NCBI GenBank assembly: GCA_003141525.1
Contig: PLML01000114.1
Coordinates: 1,939-50,718, forward strand
Source: Bacteroidales bacterium
GTDB taxonomy: Bacteria > Bacteroidota > Bacteroidia > Bacteroidales > VadinHA17
Length of the DNA stretch: 48,780 nucleotides
Reading direction: 5' to 3'
In this document: positions 7,791 through 15,620 of the stretch, one piece after another
Position numbering within the stretch: the first letter of the stretch is position 1
Layout of the letters: the number at the start of each line of letters is the position of its first letter
The notes under the pieces: model-generated
Told to the model about the DNA's origin: nothing
The model's database searches: none
Seen by the model: the letters and a program-made list of their open reading frames with translations, nothing else
Made by a program: the position numbers and the translations under genes

Positions 7791-9131
7791 TTACATGTTA
7801 TTCAATAATTTATCTAATGCGAGCTTTGTCTGAAGCAAGTTCATTAAAGAAGTTACGTAGTTATTCTCAGCCTGCAAAAAAAGAGAATTTGACTGTGTCA
7901 GGTCAAGGCTTGAAGCCATTCCCTGCTTGTATTTATTTTCCATGCTGGCATATACTCTCTTTGATACATCTACGTTGGCTTTCTGGCTTTTGTAATTCAG
8001 GTTTGCATTTACAAGATTATATCTTAGCTGCTTTTCCTGTAGAAGCAACTGTTCGGTAACCATTTCTTTTGTTGTTTTAGCTTTCTCGTAATTTATCTGC
8101 GCTTTTTTTATCTGACTGTATTTCTGGCCGCTGGCAAAAATAGGAATGGAAAGCTGAAGCCCGGTCATTGAGTTCTGGTACCATTGCTGAGTCCTGACTT
8201 TATCACCCATGCCTGTAATTCCATAACTGTAAAAACCTGCTAATGAGGGTAAAATTGATGCCTTTTGAGATTTAAGGGCAAGCGAAGACATTTTCTCCTG
8301 ATTCTCAATGAGAAGATAATTTAAGTTTTGTTTATGATCGAATTGCTGCGACAGCAGGGCTTCAATGTTTATTTCAGAAGTAAGCCCTTCAAGTGTTTCA
8401 GTCAGAACTATTTTTGTATCGGCAGTGACGCCAAGCTGGAACCTCAGAAGATTATAATTCATTTCAATAGTACGCTGCATTGAGCTTCGGGTATTTTCGA
8501 CCATTGTAACATTTGATACCATCTGGTCAACATCAGTTGATTCGGCCATACCGGCTGTAAACATTACCCTGGTTGATTTAAGAGTTTCATTAAGATTTGC
8601 AATATTGCCATCGAGTATCTGAAGGGTTTTTTCTGAGACAAGTATCAGGAAGTATGCCGAGCTGACAGACTCTTTTGTATCAAGTTCTGATTTGGATAAG
8701 TTCTGTTCACTAAGTTTTTGGGCCAGTTTTGTAGTCTCAATACCAATATAAAATGGTGCATTGTACAGCAATAAACTTGCCTGAACTGTGGCACCTGAAT
8801 TATACTGTGATCCAAAAGTAATCGGCACCTTCGTACCAGCTGGTTGCCCGAAAAATTCACCCGGCAACAGAGTGGTCATTAATTTAAGATTATCTGTAAA
8901 TGAACCGGTTGCGCTGATCTGAGGTAATCCATTTGAGATAGTCTCCCATAATGCGATCTTTGATGCCTGAACATCCATTTTTGATGTGATCACCATCTTA
9001 TTATGCTGAATTGCATATTCCTGTGCCTCTTTTAAGGAAAGTTTCAGGTCAACGTAGCTATTCTGTGCCTGTAAAATCCCTCCTATTATTAGGAATAATA
9101 GTAAAACTGTCAGAACTTCTTTCTTTTTCAT
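7791..9131 (-). CDS. TolC-family outer-membrane efflux protein
   Basis: 446 residues with signal peptide MKKKEVLTVLLLFLIIGGILQAQ. Two repeated halves rich in Asn, Gln and Lys helices are typical of outer-membrane efflux proteins: LSLKEAQEYAIQHNKMVI near the start and YKQGMASSLDLTQSNSLFLQAENNY near the end. It provides the outer-membrane channel for the RND pump. It is the second gene of the operon, 45 bp after tetR and 33 bp before the adaptor. Confidence 0.93.
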   Translation of the reverse strand: MKKKEVLTVLLLFLIIGGILQAQNSYVDLKLSLKEAQEYAIQHNKMVITSKMDVQASKIALWETISNGLPQISATGSFTDNLKLMTTLLPGEFFGQPAGTKVPITFGSQYNSGATVQASLLLYNAPFYIGIETTKLAQKLSEQNLSKSELDTKESVSSAYFLILVSEKTLQILDGNIANLNETLKSTRVMFTAGMAESTDVDQMVSNVTMVENTRSSMQRTIEMNYNLLRFQLGVTADTKIVLTETLEGLTSEINIEALLSQQFDHKQNLNYLLIENQEKMSSLALKSQKASILPSLAGFYSYGITGMGDKVRTQQWYQNSMTGLQLSIPIFASGQKYSQIKKAQINYEKAKTTKEMVTEQLLLQEKQLRYNLVNANLNYKSQKANVDVSKRVYASMENKYKQGMASSLDLTQSNSLFLQAENNYVTSLMNLLQTKLALDKLLNNM

Positions 9132-9176
9132 TTCAATAATTTATTATCGATGCGAGTATAGCTTAAGTAACAGGTT

Positions 9177-9782
9177 TTAAAAGTCTTTTGCTAGCTTGTT
9201 AATAAGATCAAGACCATTGGGGGTTGAAATTCCCCTTAGGTAAATGAAGAAAATATTTCTGATTACATCGCGTCTTGAAAAGAGTTCATAAGGATAAAGG
9301 TCATTATCCATAATCGATCTCCCAAGGTTATAAAGGCAACGGTTGACCAGATCAGGATTAATTTCTTTTCTGAAGAGACCTTCCTTAATGCCTTTTTCAA
9401 TAACCTGAAAATGATTTCTGTAATCGGGCATTTCAATATTATCTGCATTCTTCATCAGTACAACGTGATGATACTTCTTCAGGTCGGACTGAAACGCAGG
9501 GCTCATGGATTGAAAATTATCTCTGTTGATTTCAAGCATTTTGAATATCGCAACAATTGAATTCTCTGACTCATCAAGAACGCGTTTTACCAGGTCCTTC
9601 TGTTGTCTGGCCATCCTTGTCAGTACCTCCATCAAGAGTTCATCTTTGTCTGAGAAGACTTCATATATTGTTCTCTTTGAAATACCAAGCTGATTTGCGA
9701 GAGAATCCATTGTTACCGATCTTATTCCATAAGTCCTGAATAATTCTGCTGCTCTTTCTATTATCCGGTCCCTGACTTCCAT
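9177..9782 (-). CDS. TetR/AcrR-family transcriptional regulator
   Basis: 201 residues. The N-terminal helix-turn-helix is typical: RIIERAAELFRTYGIRSVTMDSLANQLGISKRTIYEVFSDKDELL (about 6-50). The helical C-terminal part would be the ligand and dimer domain. It is the promoter-proximal gene of the efflux operon, so autoregulated repression relieved by an exported compound is likely (inference from architecture). A good promoter and a small inverted repeat lie directly upstream. Confidence 0.93.
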   Translation of the reverse strand: MEVRDRIIERAAELFRTYGIRSVTMDSLANQLGISKRTIYEVFSDKDELLMEVLTRMARQQKDLVKRVLDESENSIVAIFKMLEINRDNFQSMSPAFQSDLKKYHHVVLMKNADNIEMPDYRNHFQVIEKGIKEGLFRKEINPDLVNRCLYNLGRSIMDNDLYPYELFSRRDVIRNIFFIYLRGISTPNGLDLINKLAKDF

Positions 9783-9802
9783 AAAGATTTTAATAAACGA
9801 TA

Positions 9803-9833
9803 CAAAAATATAAAAACTATTTCAGTTTACAAA
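9803..9833 (-). promoter_or_regulatory. Promoter of the tetR-efflux operon with possible operator
   Basis: On the minus strand TTTG (complement of 9830-9833), exactly 19 bp of spacer, then TATTTTTG (complement of 9803-9810), a full match to the Bacteroidota promoter consensus. Inside the spacer lies AAACT-ATTTC-AGTTT (9814-9828), a 15-bp inverted repeat located where a TetR-type repressor would block transcription. The promoter call is strong; the operator call is tentative. Confidence 0.75.
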
Positions 9834-9932
9834 GTTTTATATGTTAAGTTTCGGATAAATTATGCTAAACGGTTAAATTTACCGGTGAATGGAGGTTTAT
9901 GGCTCAAAGCCGTTTAATTTAAAATAGAAGCT

Positions 9933-10733
9933 ATGTCAATCCCAAAGATTATCTATCAGGTCGATGCATTCACGATCAAACCATTTAAAGGTAATCCTGC
10001 AGGCGTTTGCATACTTGATCAGGAGCCTGATACAACATGGATGCAGAATATTGCAGTGGAAATGAATCTATCCGAAACCGCATTTGTGTTTCCCGGTAAT
10101 AACTGCCGTATAATCAGATTTTTCACCCCCGAAGCGGAGATGAAGCTTTGTGGCCATGCTACGTTATCTGCCTCACATATACTGTACGAAACTGGAATGG
10201 TAAAGCGTAATGAAGAGATAAGGTTTTCATCAAAAGCAGGAGGACTGAATATAAGGAAAAATGGAGCCTGGATAACCATGAATTTCCCGGCATACCCTTT
10301 GGAGAAAACAGAGATAACTCCTGAATTTGAAAAAGTAACCGGTGCAAAACCTCTGGAGTTATACAAGGCAGCATATGGCTGGACACTTGCCTTGATGAAA
10401 AGTGAAAAAGAGGTAAGAGAGATAAATCCTTATTTTTCTCTTATGAAAGACTCAATTTTCGGCGATCTGATAGTGACTGCAAAATCTGCAGATCCGGCGT
10501 TTGATTTCTGTGTCCGTTGTTTTGCTCCTGCTGTTGGAATAGATGAAGATCCGGTAACAGGCTCTGCCCATTGCGCACTTGCTCCATTCTGGTCAGAAAA
10601 GACAGGGAGGAAAGATTTCAATTCTCACCAGGTATCAAAAAGAGAAGGTATCCTTAAGGTTTCACTGAAAGGAGACAGAGTTGAAATTTCCGGACAGGCT
10701 AAAACTATTTTTAAAGCTGAGTTGTATGTCTGA
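9933..10733 (+). CDS. PhzF-family isomerase/epimerase
   Basis: 266 residues, close to the usual 260-300. Family signatures are the N-terminal YQVDAFTIKPFKGNPAGVCIL, the catalytic-glutamate motif MNLSETAFV with Glu48, LCGHATLSASHIL, and in the second half DEDPVTGSAHCALAPFW. PhzF-fold proteins share the diaminopimelate epimerase fold and use acid/base isomerisation without cofactor. The substrate of this member is unknown. It precedes the RidA, D-threonine aldolase-like and dipeptidase genes on the same strand, so an amino-acid related isomerisation is possible (inference). It is not in a phenazine cluster. Confidence 0.9.
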   Translation: MSIPKIIYQVDAFTIKPFKGNPAGVCILDQEPDTTWMQNIAVEMNLSETAFVFPGNNCRIIRFFTPEAEMKLCGHATLSASHILYETGMVKRNEEIRFSSKAGGLNIRKNGAWITMNFPAYPLEKTEITPEFEKVTGAKPLELYKAAYGWTLALMKSEKEVREINPYFSLMKDSIFGDLIVTAKSADPAFDFCVRCFAPAVGIDEDPVTGSAHCALAPFWSEKTGRKDFNSHQVSKREGILKVSLKGDRVEISGQAKTIFKAELYV

Positions 10734-10779
10734 AGATGGTATGCGGTTTGTGGCGTGCAGCGTGCAGTAATAGAAAATT

Positions 10780-10822
10780 TCTTTGCGACCTTGGGTTTTA
10801 AATCTTAGTGATCTTTGCGGTT
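10780..10822 (+). repeat. Degenerate single half of the CCTTTGTG/CACAAAGG element
   Basis: TTTCTTTGCGACC...CTTAGTGATCTTTGCGGTTAA resembles the CTTTGTGAACCTTAGTG...CTTTGTGGT halves found at 11371, 35523 and 39650, but without an inverted partner. It occupies the gap between phzF and ridA. Resemblance is by eye and partial. Confidence 0.45.
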
Positions 10823-10834
10823 AATGAATTTAAT

Positions 10835-10865
10835 CTTGCACTAACGTAAATAATGTGTATATTTC
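10835..10865 (+). promoter_or_regulatory. Candidate promoter before ridA
   Basis: CTTG, 19 bp, TATATTTC: one mismatch in each box from TTTG-N19-TAnnTTTG. The ATG of the RidA gene is 21 nt beyond the -7 box. Tentative. Confidence 0.35.
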
Positions 10866-10886
10866 ACATATGTTAAATTACTGATT

Positions 10887-11351
10887 ATGAACCAAGATAC
10901 TGATTTACGAGTCATTGAGTTAGGTCTGATCCTGCCACCGGCACCAAAGCCGGTTGGAGTTTATAAACCCATTCTGGTAATTAATAAATTTCTTTATGTA
11001 TCAGGACAAGGACCTATATTAAATGACGGAACAATGATGAAAGGCAGGGTTGGCGCTGATCTCGATACTGCCTCAGGGAAAATAGCTGCCAGACAGGCAG
11101 GACTTACCATGCTTTCCACAATAAAAGTCCACTTTGGAGAACTTAAAAAGATCAAACGGATAGTGAAGGTGTTGGGTATGGTAAACAGTACACCCGACTT
11201 CGAAAGTCATCCGGCTGTAATAAACGGATTCAGTGAACTAATGGCTGAGGTATTTGGCGAAGATAACGGAGTTGGAGTAAGAAGCGCTGTAGGGATGATG
11301 CTTCCCATGAATATCGTCGTTGAAGTTGAAGCTATGTTTGAACTCTATTAG
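10887..11351 (+). CDS. RidA-family protein (enamine/imine deaminase type)
   Basis: 154 residues, matching the longer RidA subgroup of about 150 residues rather than the 128-residue classical RidA. Motifs include LYVSGQGPI near residue 36, the helix IAARQAGLTMLSTIK, and VRSAVGMMLPMNIVVEVEAMF near the end. Arg132 corresponds to the arginine that binds the substrate carboxylate in active RidA proteins. RidA hydrolyses reactive 2-aminoacrylate and related enamines made by PLP-dependent dehydratases. The next gene encodes a PLP enzyme of a family that includes D-serine dehydratase, which makes such products. Confidence 0.92.
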   Translation: MNQDTDLRVIELGLILPPAPKPVGVYKPILVINKFLYVSGQGPILNDGTMMKGRVGADLDTASGKIAARQAGLTMLSTIKVHFGELKKIKRIVKVLGMVNSTPDFESHPAVINGFSELMAEVFGEDNGVGVRSAVGMMLPMNIVVEVEAMFELY

Positions 11352-11370
11352 TTCAGAGGCTGTCTTTATA

Positions 11371-11478
11371 ATCCTTTGTGAACCTTAGTGATAACCTTTG
11401 TTCTCCTTAGTGGTAAAAAGAAATCATTCAACCTCAAATGATCACTAAGGAAGGTACAAATCAACACAAAGGGAAAAC
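11371..11478 (+). repeat. CCTTTGTG/CACAAAGG inverted-pair element, copy A
   Basis: The left half ATCCTTTGTGAACCTTAGTGAT...CTTAGTGGTAAAAAG (11371-11420) is followed by a degenerate inverted right half GATCACTAAGGAAGG...CAACACAAAGGG (about 11438-11478). It fills the gap between ridA and the PLP enzyme gene. Related pairs occur at 35415-35576 and 39598-39697. When transcribed it could fold into an imperfect hairpin. Confidence 0.7.
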
Positions 11479-11510
11479 TTTAGTTGATTCATTTAATACT
11501 TTTAGAAATA

Positions 11511-12656
11511 ATGAGCGACATTCATCTAATGAAAAATATCTCCGATTCAGCTGACAATTGGTACCAGATCAATAATGTACATGAAGTTAATTCTCCTTCT
11601 CTCCTTGTTTATCCTGACCGTATCGAAGCCAATATTAAGAAAATGCTTGATATTGCAGGAAGTGCGGACAAGTTAAGGCCACATGTCAAGACGCATAAAA
11701 TGGCCGAGATCATCAAACTGCAGATGAAATATGGCATTTATAAGTTCAAATGCGCTACAATATCTGAGACAGAGATGGTTGCAAGGTGCGGAGCCCCCGA
11801 TATTTTACTTGCCATACAACCGGTCGGCCCGAATATTGGAAGGTTTTTTAAATTAAAACAAGAATTCAATAATACAAAGATATCCTGTATCGCTGATAAT
11901 GAAGAGGTTATTATACAGCTGTCAGATATGGCCAGGAAAACCGGACGCGAAACTCACATCTGGCTTGATATTAACAATGGGATGAACAGAACAGGTGTGA
12001 TTCCCGGAGAAAAAGCCGTGAGACTCTTCAAAAGGATAATTGATTCACCTATGCTCGTTGCAGAAGGAGTACATGTATATGACGGTCATATTCATGAACC
12101 GGATTTTTCACTTAGGGAAAAAATATGCAATGATTCATTTGCAACGATAATCAGCCTGATTGAAGATCTGAAAAACGAAGGTATCTCGCCTGTGAAAATT
12201 ATTGCAGGAGGGACTCCTACATTCCCTATTCACGCATTAAGAAAGGATGTTGAAACCAGTCCCGGAACAATTTTATTATGGGATTGGGGCTACAGCAGCT
12301 CTTTCTCTGATATAAATTTTTTCCATGCTGCTTTGTTACTTACGCGAATTATAAGCAAACCCGGAAAGGAATTGTTATGTCTCGATCTTGGCCATAAAGC
12401 AGTTGCTTCAGAAATGCCTCAGCCACGCATTAAACTTCTGGAAATTGAGAAATATGCAATTGTCAGTCATAACGAAGAACATATGGTTATCAGAACAACT
12501 CAAGCAGATAAATTTAAAATCGGAGATCCTCTTTACGGTATTCCATGGCATATTTGTCCGACGGTCGACCGGTACGATTCTGTTTATGTAATTAATGATC
12601 ATAAGGCTACAAGCCAATGGAATATTGAAGCAAGAAATAGGAAAATTACTATCTGA
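11511..12656 (+). CDS. D-threonine aldolase / D-serine dehydratase-like PLP enzyme
   Basis: 381 residues from the ATG at 11511; the track start is an upstream TTG next to repeat sequence, and Met at 11529 is also possible. It is a fold-type III (alanine-racemase-like barrel) protein: SPSLLVYPDRIEANIKKML, then RPHVKTHKMAEI with the PLP lysine at residue 60, LDINNGMNRTGV, and AGGTPTFPIHA. The C-terminal domain ends with PWHICPTVDRYDSVYVIND; His347 and Cys349 match the zinc-ligand pair described for eukaryotic-type D-serine dehydratase. It probably cleaves or deaminates a D-beta-hydroxy amino acid. The neighbours are RidA and an M19 dipeptidase (14 bp downstream). The exact substrate is undecided. 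Confidence 0.88.
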   Translation: MSDIHLMKNISDSADNWYQINNVHEVNSPSLLVYPDRIEANIKKMLDIAGSADKLRPHVKTHKMAEIIKLQMKYGIYKFKCATISETEMVARCGAPDILLAIQPVGPNIGRFFKLKQEFNNTKISCIADNEEVIIQLSDMARKTGRETHIWLDINNGMNRTGVIPGEKAVRLFKRIIDSPMLVAEGVHVYDGHIHEPDFSLREKICNDSFATIISLIEDLKNEGISPVKIIAGGTPTFPIHALRKDVETSPGTILLWDWGYSSSFSDINFFHAALLLTRIISKPGKELLCLDLGHKAVASEMPQPRIKLLEIEKYAIVSHNEEHMVIRTTQADKFKIGDPLYGIPWHICPTVDRYDSVYVINDHKATSQWNIEARNRKITI

Positions 12657-12670
12657 TCCAAACCTGACCA

Positions 12671-13750
12671 ATGTTAAATAAGTCTTTGATTTTTGACGGA
12701 CATCTTGATCTGGCAATGAATGCCCTTGAATGGAACCGCGATCTCAGATGGACAATAGAACAGATCCGGAGGAGTGAAGAAGGGATGACTGATAAGCCAG
12801 ACAGGGCAAAAGGTACAGTGAGCTTACCTTCAATGCGCGAAGGATTTATAGGGGTTTGTGTTGCTACTCAGATAGCGAGGTATGTGAAACGGGGAAACAA
12901 TATACCGGGGTGGAAATCACCGGAACAGGCTTGGGCTCAGACACAGGGGCAGCTGGCCTGGTATAAAGTCATGGAAGAGTCTGGAGAAATGGTACAGATT
13001 CGTTCAGTAAATGATCTTGAAAAACATCTTCAATTATGGAAGAATCCATCTGGAAATGCAGCAATAGGTTATATTTTAAGTCTCGAAGGTGCAGACTCAA
13101 TCGTTTCAATGCATCATCTTGAAAAAGCTTATGAATATGGATTACGCGCTATAGGCCCGGCTCATTATGGGCCGGGAACATATGCATATGGAACTGATTC
13201 CAGTGGCGGGATAAGTATAAAAGGACGGGAGCTGCTCAAAGAGATGCAAAGGCTCGGTATCATTCTTGATGCCACCCATTTATGTGAAGAAAGCTTCAGG
13301 CAGGCATTGAATATATATCAGGGACCTATATGGGCAAGTCATAATAACTGCAGGAAATTTGTACCTCACAACAGGCAATTCTCTGATGAACAGATCACTG
13401 AACTGGCGAACAGAAATGCAGTGATTGGTATTGCACTCGACGCATGGATGATTGTTCCTGGCTGGGTAAGGGGAAAATCGGATCCTAAAGGCATGGGAGT
13501 ATCATTAAAACTTGTGACTAACAATATTGACCATATTTGTCAGCTTACCGGCAATTCTTTGCACGCGGGCATCGGATCGGATCTCGATGGCGCTTTTGGA
13601 ACAGAACAATGTCCCTATAACCTTGATACCATTGCTGATCTTCAGAAAGTACCTGCTATACTTTCGGATATCGGTTATTCTGAAAAAGATATTAAAAATA
13701 TAATGAGCGACAATTGGATCCGGTTCCTGAAGAAAAACCTGCCAAAGTAG
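12671..13750 (+). CDS. Membrane dipeptidase-like peptidase, family M19
   Basis: 359 residues. Zinc-site motifs of renal-type dipeptidases are in order: FDGHLDLAMN with His11 and Asp13, SLEGADSI with the bridging Glu, LDATHLCEESF, ASHNNCRKFVPHNRQFSDEQI, and GIGSDLDGAFG. No signal peptide is seen, so a cytoplasmic location is expected. M19 enzymes hydrolyse dipeptides and tolerate D-residues at the C-terminal position. Placement 14 bp after the D-amino-acid PLP enzyme suggests the two act on the same material. Confidence 0.92.
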   Translation: MLNKSLIFDGHLDLAMNALEWNRDLRWTIEQIRRSEEGMTDKPDRAKGTVSLPSMREGFIGVCVATQIARYVKRGNNIPGWKSPEQAWAQTQGQLAWYKVMEESGEMVQIRSVNDLEKHLQLWKNPSGNAAIGYILSLEGADSIVSMHHLEKAYEYGLRAIGPAHYGPGTYAYGTDSSGGISIKGRELLKEMQRLGIILDATHLCEESFRQALNIYQGPIWASHNNCRKFVPHNRQFSDEQITELANRNAVIGIALDAWMIVPGWVRGKSDPKGMGVSLKLVTNNIDHICQLTGNSLHAGIGSDLDGAFGTEQCPYNLDTIADLQKVPAILSDIGYSEKDIKNIMSDNWIRFLKKNLPK

Positions 13751-13757
13751 GAAGGGC

Positions 13758-13800
13758 ATAACGGCGCAACGGCGTAGCCGTTACGCCATTGAGCCGTTAT
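13758..13800. terminator. Long hairpin between converging genes
   Basis: ATAACGGCGCAACGGCGTA, a 5-nt loop, and TACGCCATTGAGCCGTTAT pair at 17 of 19 positions. It sits 8 bp after the dipeptidase stop and overlaps the stop codon of the converging gene at 13797. Position suggests a bidirectional terminator, but there is no T-run. Its GC-rich NAACGGC units could also mark a dispersed repeat. Confidence 0.55.
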
Positions 13801-15023
13801 CGGTAAAGATAGACAAAACCCCTGTATGCCTTACCGGTATAAACAATATCATCCCACCCATATGCCTTGATGATATAGAAATATACACCCGGTGAGGCTT
13901 TAATTGATGAATAATTCACATTACCGTCCCAACCCTTCCAGTCTTTTAGAATTTCACCCTCACCATAAAAGGAATAAACTTTCAGACCGCTACGGCTGAA
14001 AACCTCAACACTTAAACTCCTGAGAGATTTTGATTCAACCAAAAAATTGTCATTGATTCCATCACCGTTTGGAGTAAAAACATTCGGAATACTAAGTTCA
14101 GAAGGATCAACAACAATGTTTTGATCAAGTCTTAACGAATCTATGCAGTGAAGTTCGCTTTCAACGGTCAGTTTGACCGAATATTGTCCCGGTTTATAAT
14201 ATATATGAGGTTCGGGACTGGGTAGTTTCGAAGTTGCGGTATCGCCAAATTCCCAAAAATACGTAACTGCTCTTATCGATTTATCCGCGAAGGTTACTGT
14301 AAGAGGAGCCTCTCCGGAATAAGGATCAGCTGTGAAGTCAGCCTTAACCCTGATAGTCTGATAAAAGAATGATGAGTTGCTGATACATCCAAAGCTATCG
14401 CTCACCTGAAGGTTATAAGTGACATCAACAAGGGGAGGATCAAAAGTCTGAGGGTTTAAATAGAAATCGGGCGATGGAATAGTCGAAACCGGATCCGAGG
14501 ACCATAAAAAGCTGACCGTATTTGGCAACTTTACAGGCAGACCGTTAGCAATATTTCTGTAATAGAAAGTGTCGATTGCTGCCTGTCCTTTTAAGGCAAC
14601 ATAATCACATGTACGATTCTGTAGAGCTGCTGATGAAAAAGGTTTGTCGATAAAAATCCACCCGACAAGACTCGTATCAAAACCTCCGCTGATGATGACT
14701 TTGTATCCCCCTTCATCAAGATCAGTTGAAGAGGAAACTGAGGCTCCTGAATCGGTTTTAAGAAAAGTGCTGAAACTTTTTGTGATGTCACTCCATTGGT
14801 ACCATGAAAAATTAAAAGGCCCTGTTCCTACGGGGCTGGTCACAGCTAAAGTTCCTTTTTGTAATCCTGAACCGTTACAAAATATAAAAATTGGATCCCT
14901 GACTCCGGGAGCAGAAGGATAGGCTGTATATCTAATGGCATTAACGCCCGGTGCCGTAAGCTGGGCCTCAGAAATTGCCGGTAGTAATAAAGCTATTATT
15001 AAAGTAAAATAACGCACAGACAA
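13797..15023 (-). CDS. Secreted PKD-domain protein with gliding/T9SS type B C-terminal domain
   Basis: 408 residues: signal peptide MSVRYFTLIIALLLPAISEAQ; a Cys-containing Ig-like region; a PKD domain around 235-305 (FTADPYSGEAPLTVTFADKS...YFWEFGDTATSKLPSPEPHIYYKPGQYSVKLTV); and a C-terminal CHU_C/gliding-motility-associated domain (IPNVFTPNGDGINDNFLVESKS...WDGNV...SPGVYFYIIKAYG). Such C-terminal domains direct type IX secretion in Bacteroidota. No enzymatic domain is visible, so an adhesive or structural surface role is likely. It is monocistronic and converges with the dipeptidase gene. Confidence 0.88.
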   Translation of the reverse strand: MSVRYFTLIIALLLPAISEAQLTAPGVNAIRYTAYPSAPGVRDPIFIFCNGSGLQKGTLAVTSPVGTGPFNFSWYQWSDITKSFSTFLKTDSGASVSSSTDLDEGGYKVIISGGFDTSLVGWIFIDKPFSSAALQNRTCDYVALKGQAAIDTFYYRNIANGLPVKLPNTVSFLWSSDPVSTIPSPDFYLNPQTFDPPLVDVTYNLQVSDSFGCISNSSFFYQTIRVKADFTADPYSGEAPLTVTFADKSIRAVTYFWEFGDTATSKLPSPEPHIYYKPGQYSVKLTVESELHCIDSLRLDQNIVVDPSELSIPNVFTPNGDGINDNFLVESKSLRSLSVEVFSRSGLKVYSFYGEGEILKDWKGWDGNVNYSSIKASPGVYFYIIKAYGWDDIVYTGKAYRGFVYLYR

Positions 15024-15108
15024 TCAGATCTTACTATCAAAAACGTTTTCGAATATCACTTTGGTATATTCTTTTGCAAGTATAATAAAATTAGAGCAAT
15101 ATCCGGGA

Positions 15109-15432
15109 TCAATCGAGGTGAAATACCTCTTCCATGTTTGCCCACCATTCCCCTGGTTTTCGGTTAGCAACCGGATCCTGCATTGGCTCCATTATTGCCC
15201 ACCATTCCCGGGTCTTCGGATCTGCAGCCATTTTAGCCATATCGGCGGCAAAATCATTCCCGGTATACTCAAAATATGCATATAAAATACTGTTTTTATG
15301 AAAGATAGAATAGTTCTGCATATTACATTTTTTAATCATATCCAATACTTCCGGCCAAACAGCAGCATGATACTTTTTATATCGTTCAAAGTTCTCAGGT
15401 CTGACACCAATTATCTGTCCAAATCTTTTCAT
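15109..15432 (-). CDS. rhaM: L-rhamnose mutarotase
   Basis: 107 residues, the family size. MKRFGQIIGVRPENFERYKKYHAAVWPEVLDMI carries Tyr18 and His22, the positions of the active-site residues in E. coli RhaM, and REWWAIMEPMQ holds the conserved tryptophan pair. The enzyme interconverts alpha and beta anomers of L-rhamnose in the cytoplasm so that the isomerase can use it. No other rhamnose genes are nearby, so it is an orphan here. The gliding-type gene follows on the same strand after 85 bp. Confidence 0.93.
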   Translation of the reverse strand: MKRFGQIIGVRPENFERYKKYHAAVWPEVLDMIKKCNMQNYSIFHKNSILYAYFEYTGNDFAADMAKMAADPKTREWWAIMEPMQDPVANRKPGEWWANMEEVFHLD

Positions 15433-15489
15433 ATTATTCTTAATTATTTAATACAATTTACAATTATAATAAATTATATGGAATCCATA

Positions 15490-15517
15490 TAGAGACGCCC
15501 AAATTGGGCGTCTCTAC
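15490..15517. repeat. GTAGAGACGCCC dispersed palindrome, copy 2
   Basis: TAGAGACGCCCAAATTGGGCGTCTCTAC is identical to the core of the copy at 3150-3178, lacking only the first G. It lies between the divergent rhaM and helicase genes, so here it cannot be a simple terminator. Confidence 0.85.
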
Positions 15518-15556
15518 AAATGTTCATAAAATTATTAATTTTATTAATCCGTTCAA

Positions 15557-15587
15557 TGTGTACCTGAATATGTAATTGTTAAATTTG
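15557..15587 (+). promoter_or_regulatory. Candidate promoter of the helicase gene
   Basis: TGTG, 19 bp, TAAATTTG: the -7 box fits the Bacteroidota consensus exactly and the -33 box has one mismatch. It predicts a start of transcription just downstream of 15587, after the TTG at 15576 used by the ORF track, which supports the ATG at 15621 as the true start. Confidence 0.55.
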
Positions 15588-15620
15588 CCCGGCCTGGTAC
15601 GCTGTTATTCAAAAATACAC

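Noticed and set aside
15576-15620. Upstream TTG start of the helicase
   Set aside because: It lies before or within the predicted -7 promoter box, and the family start is MTTNYLNDLNESQ.
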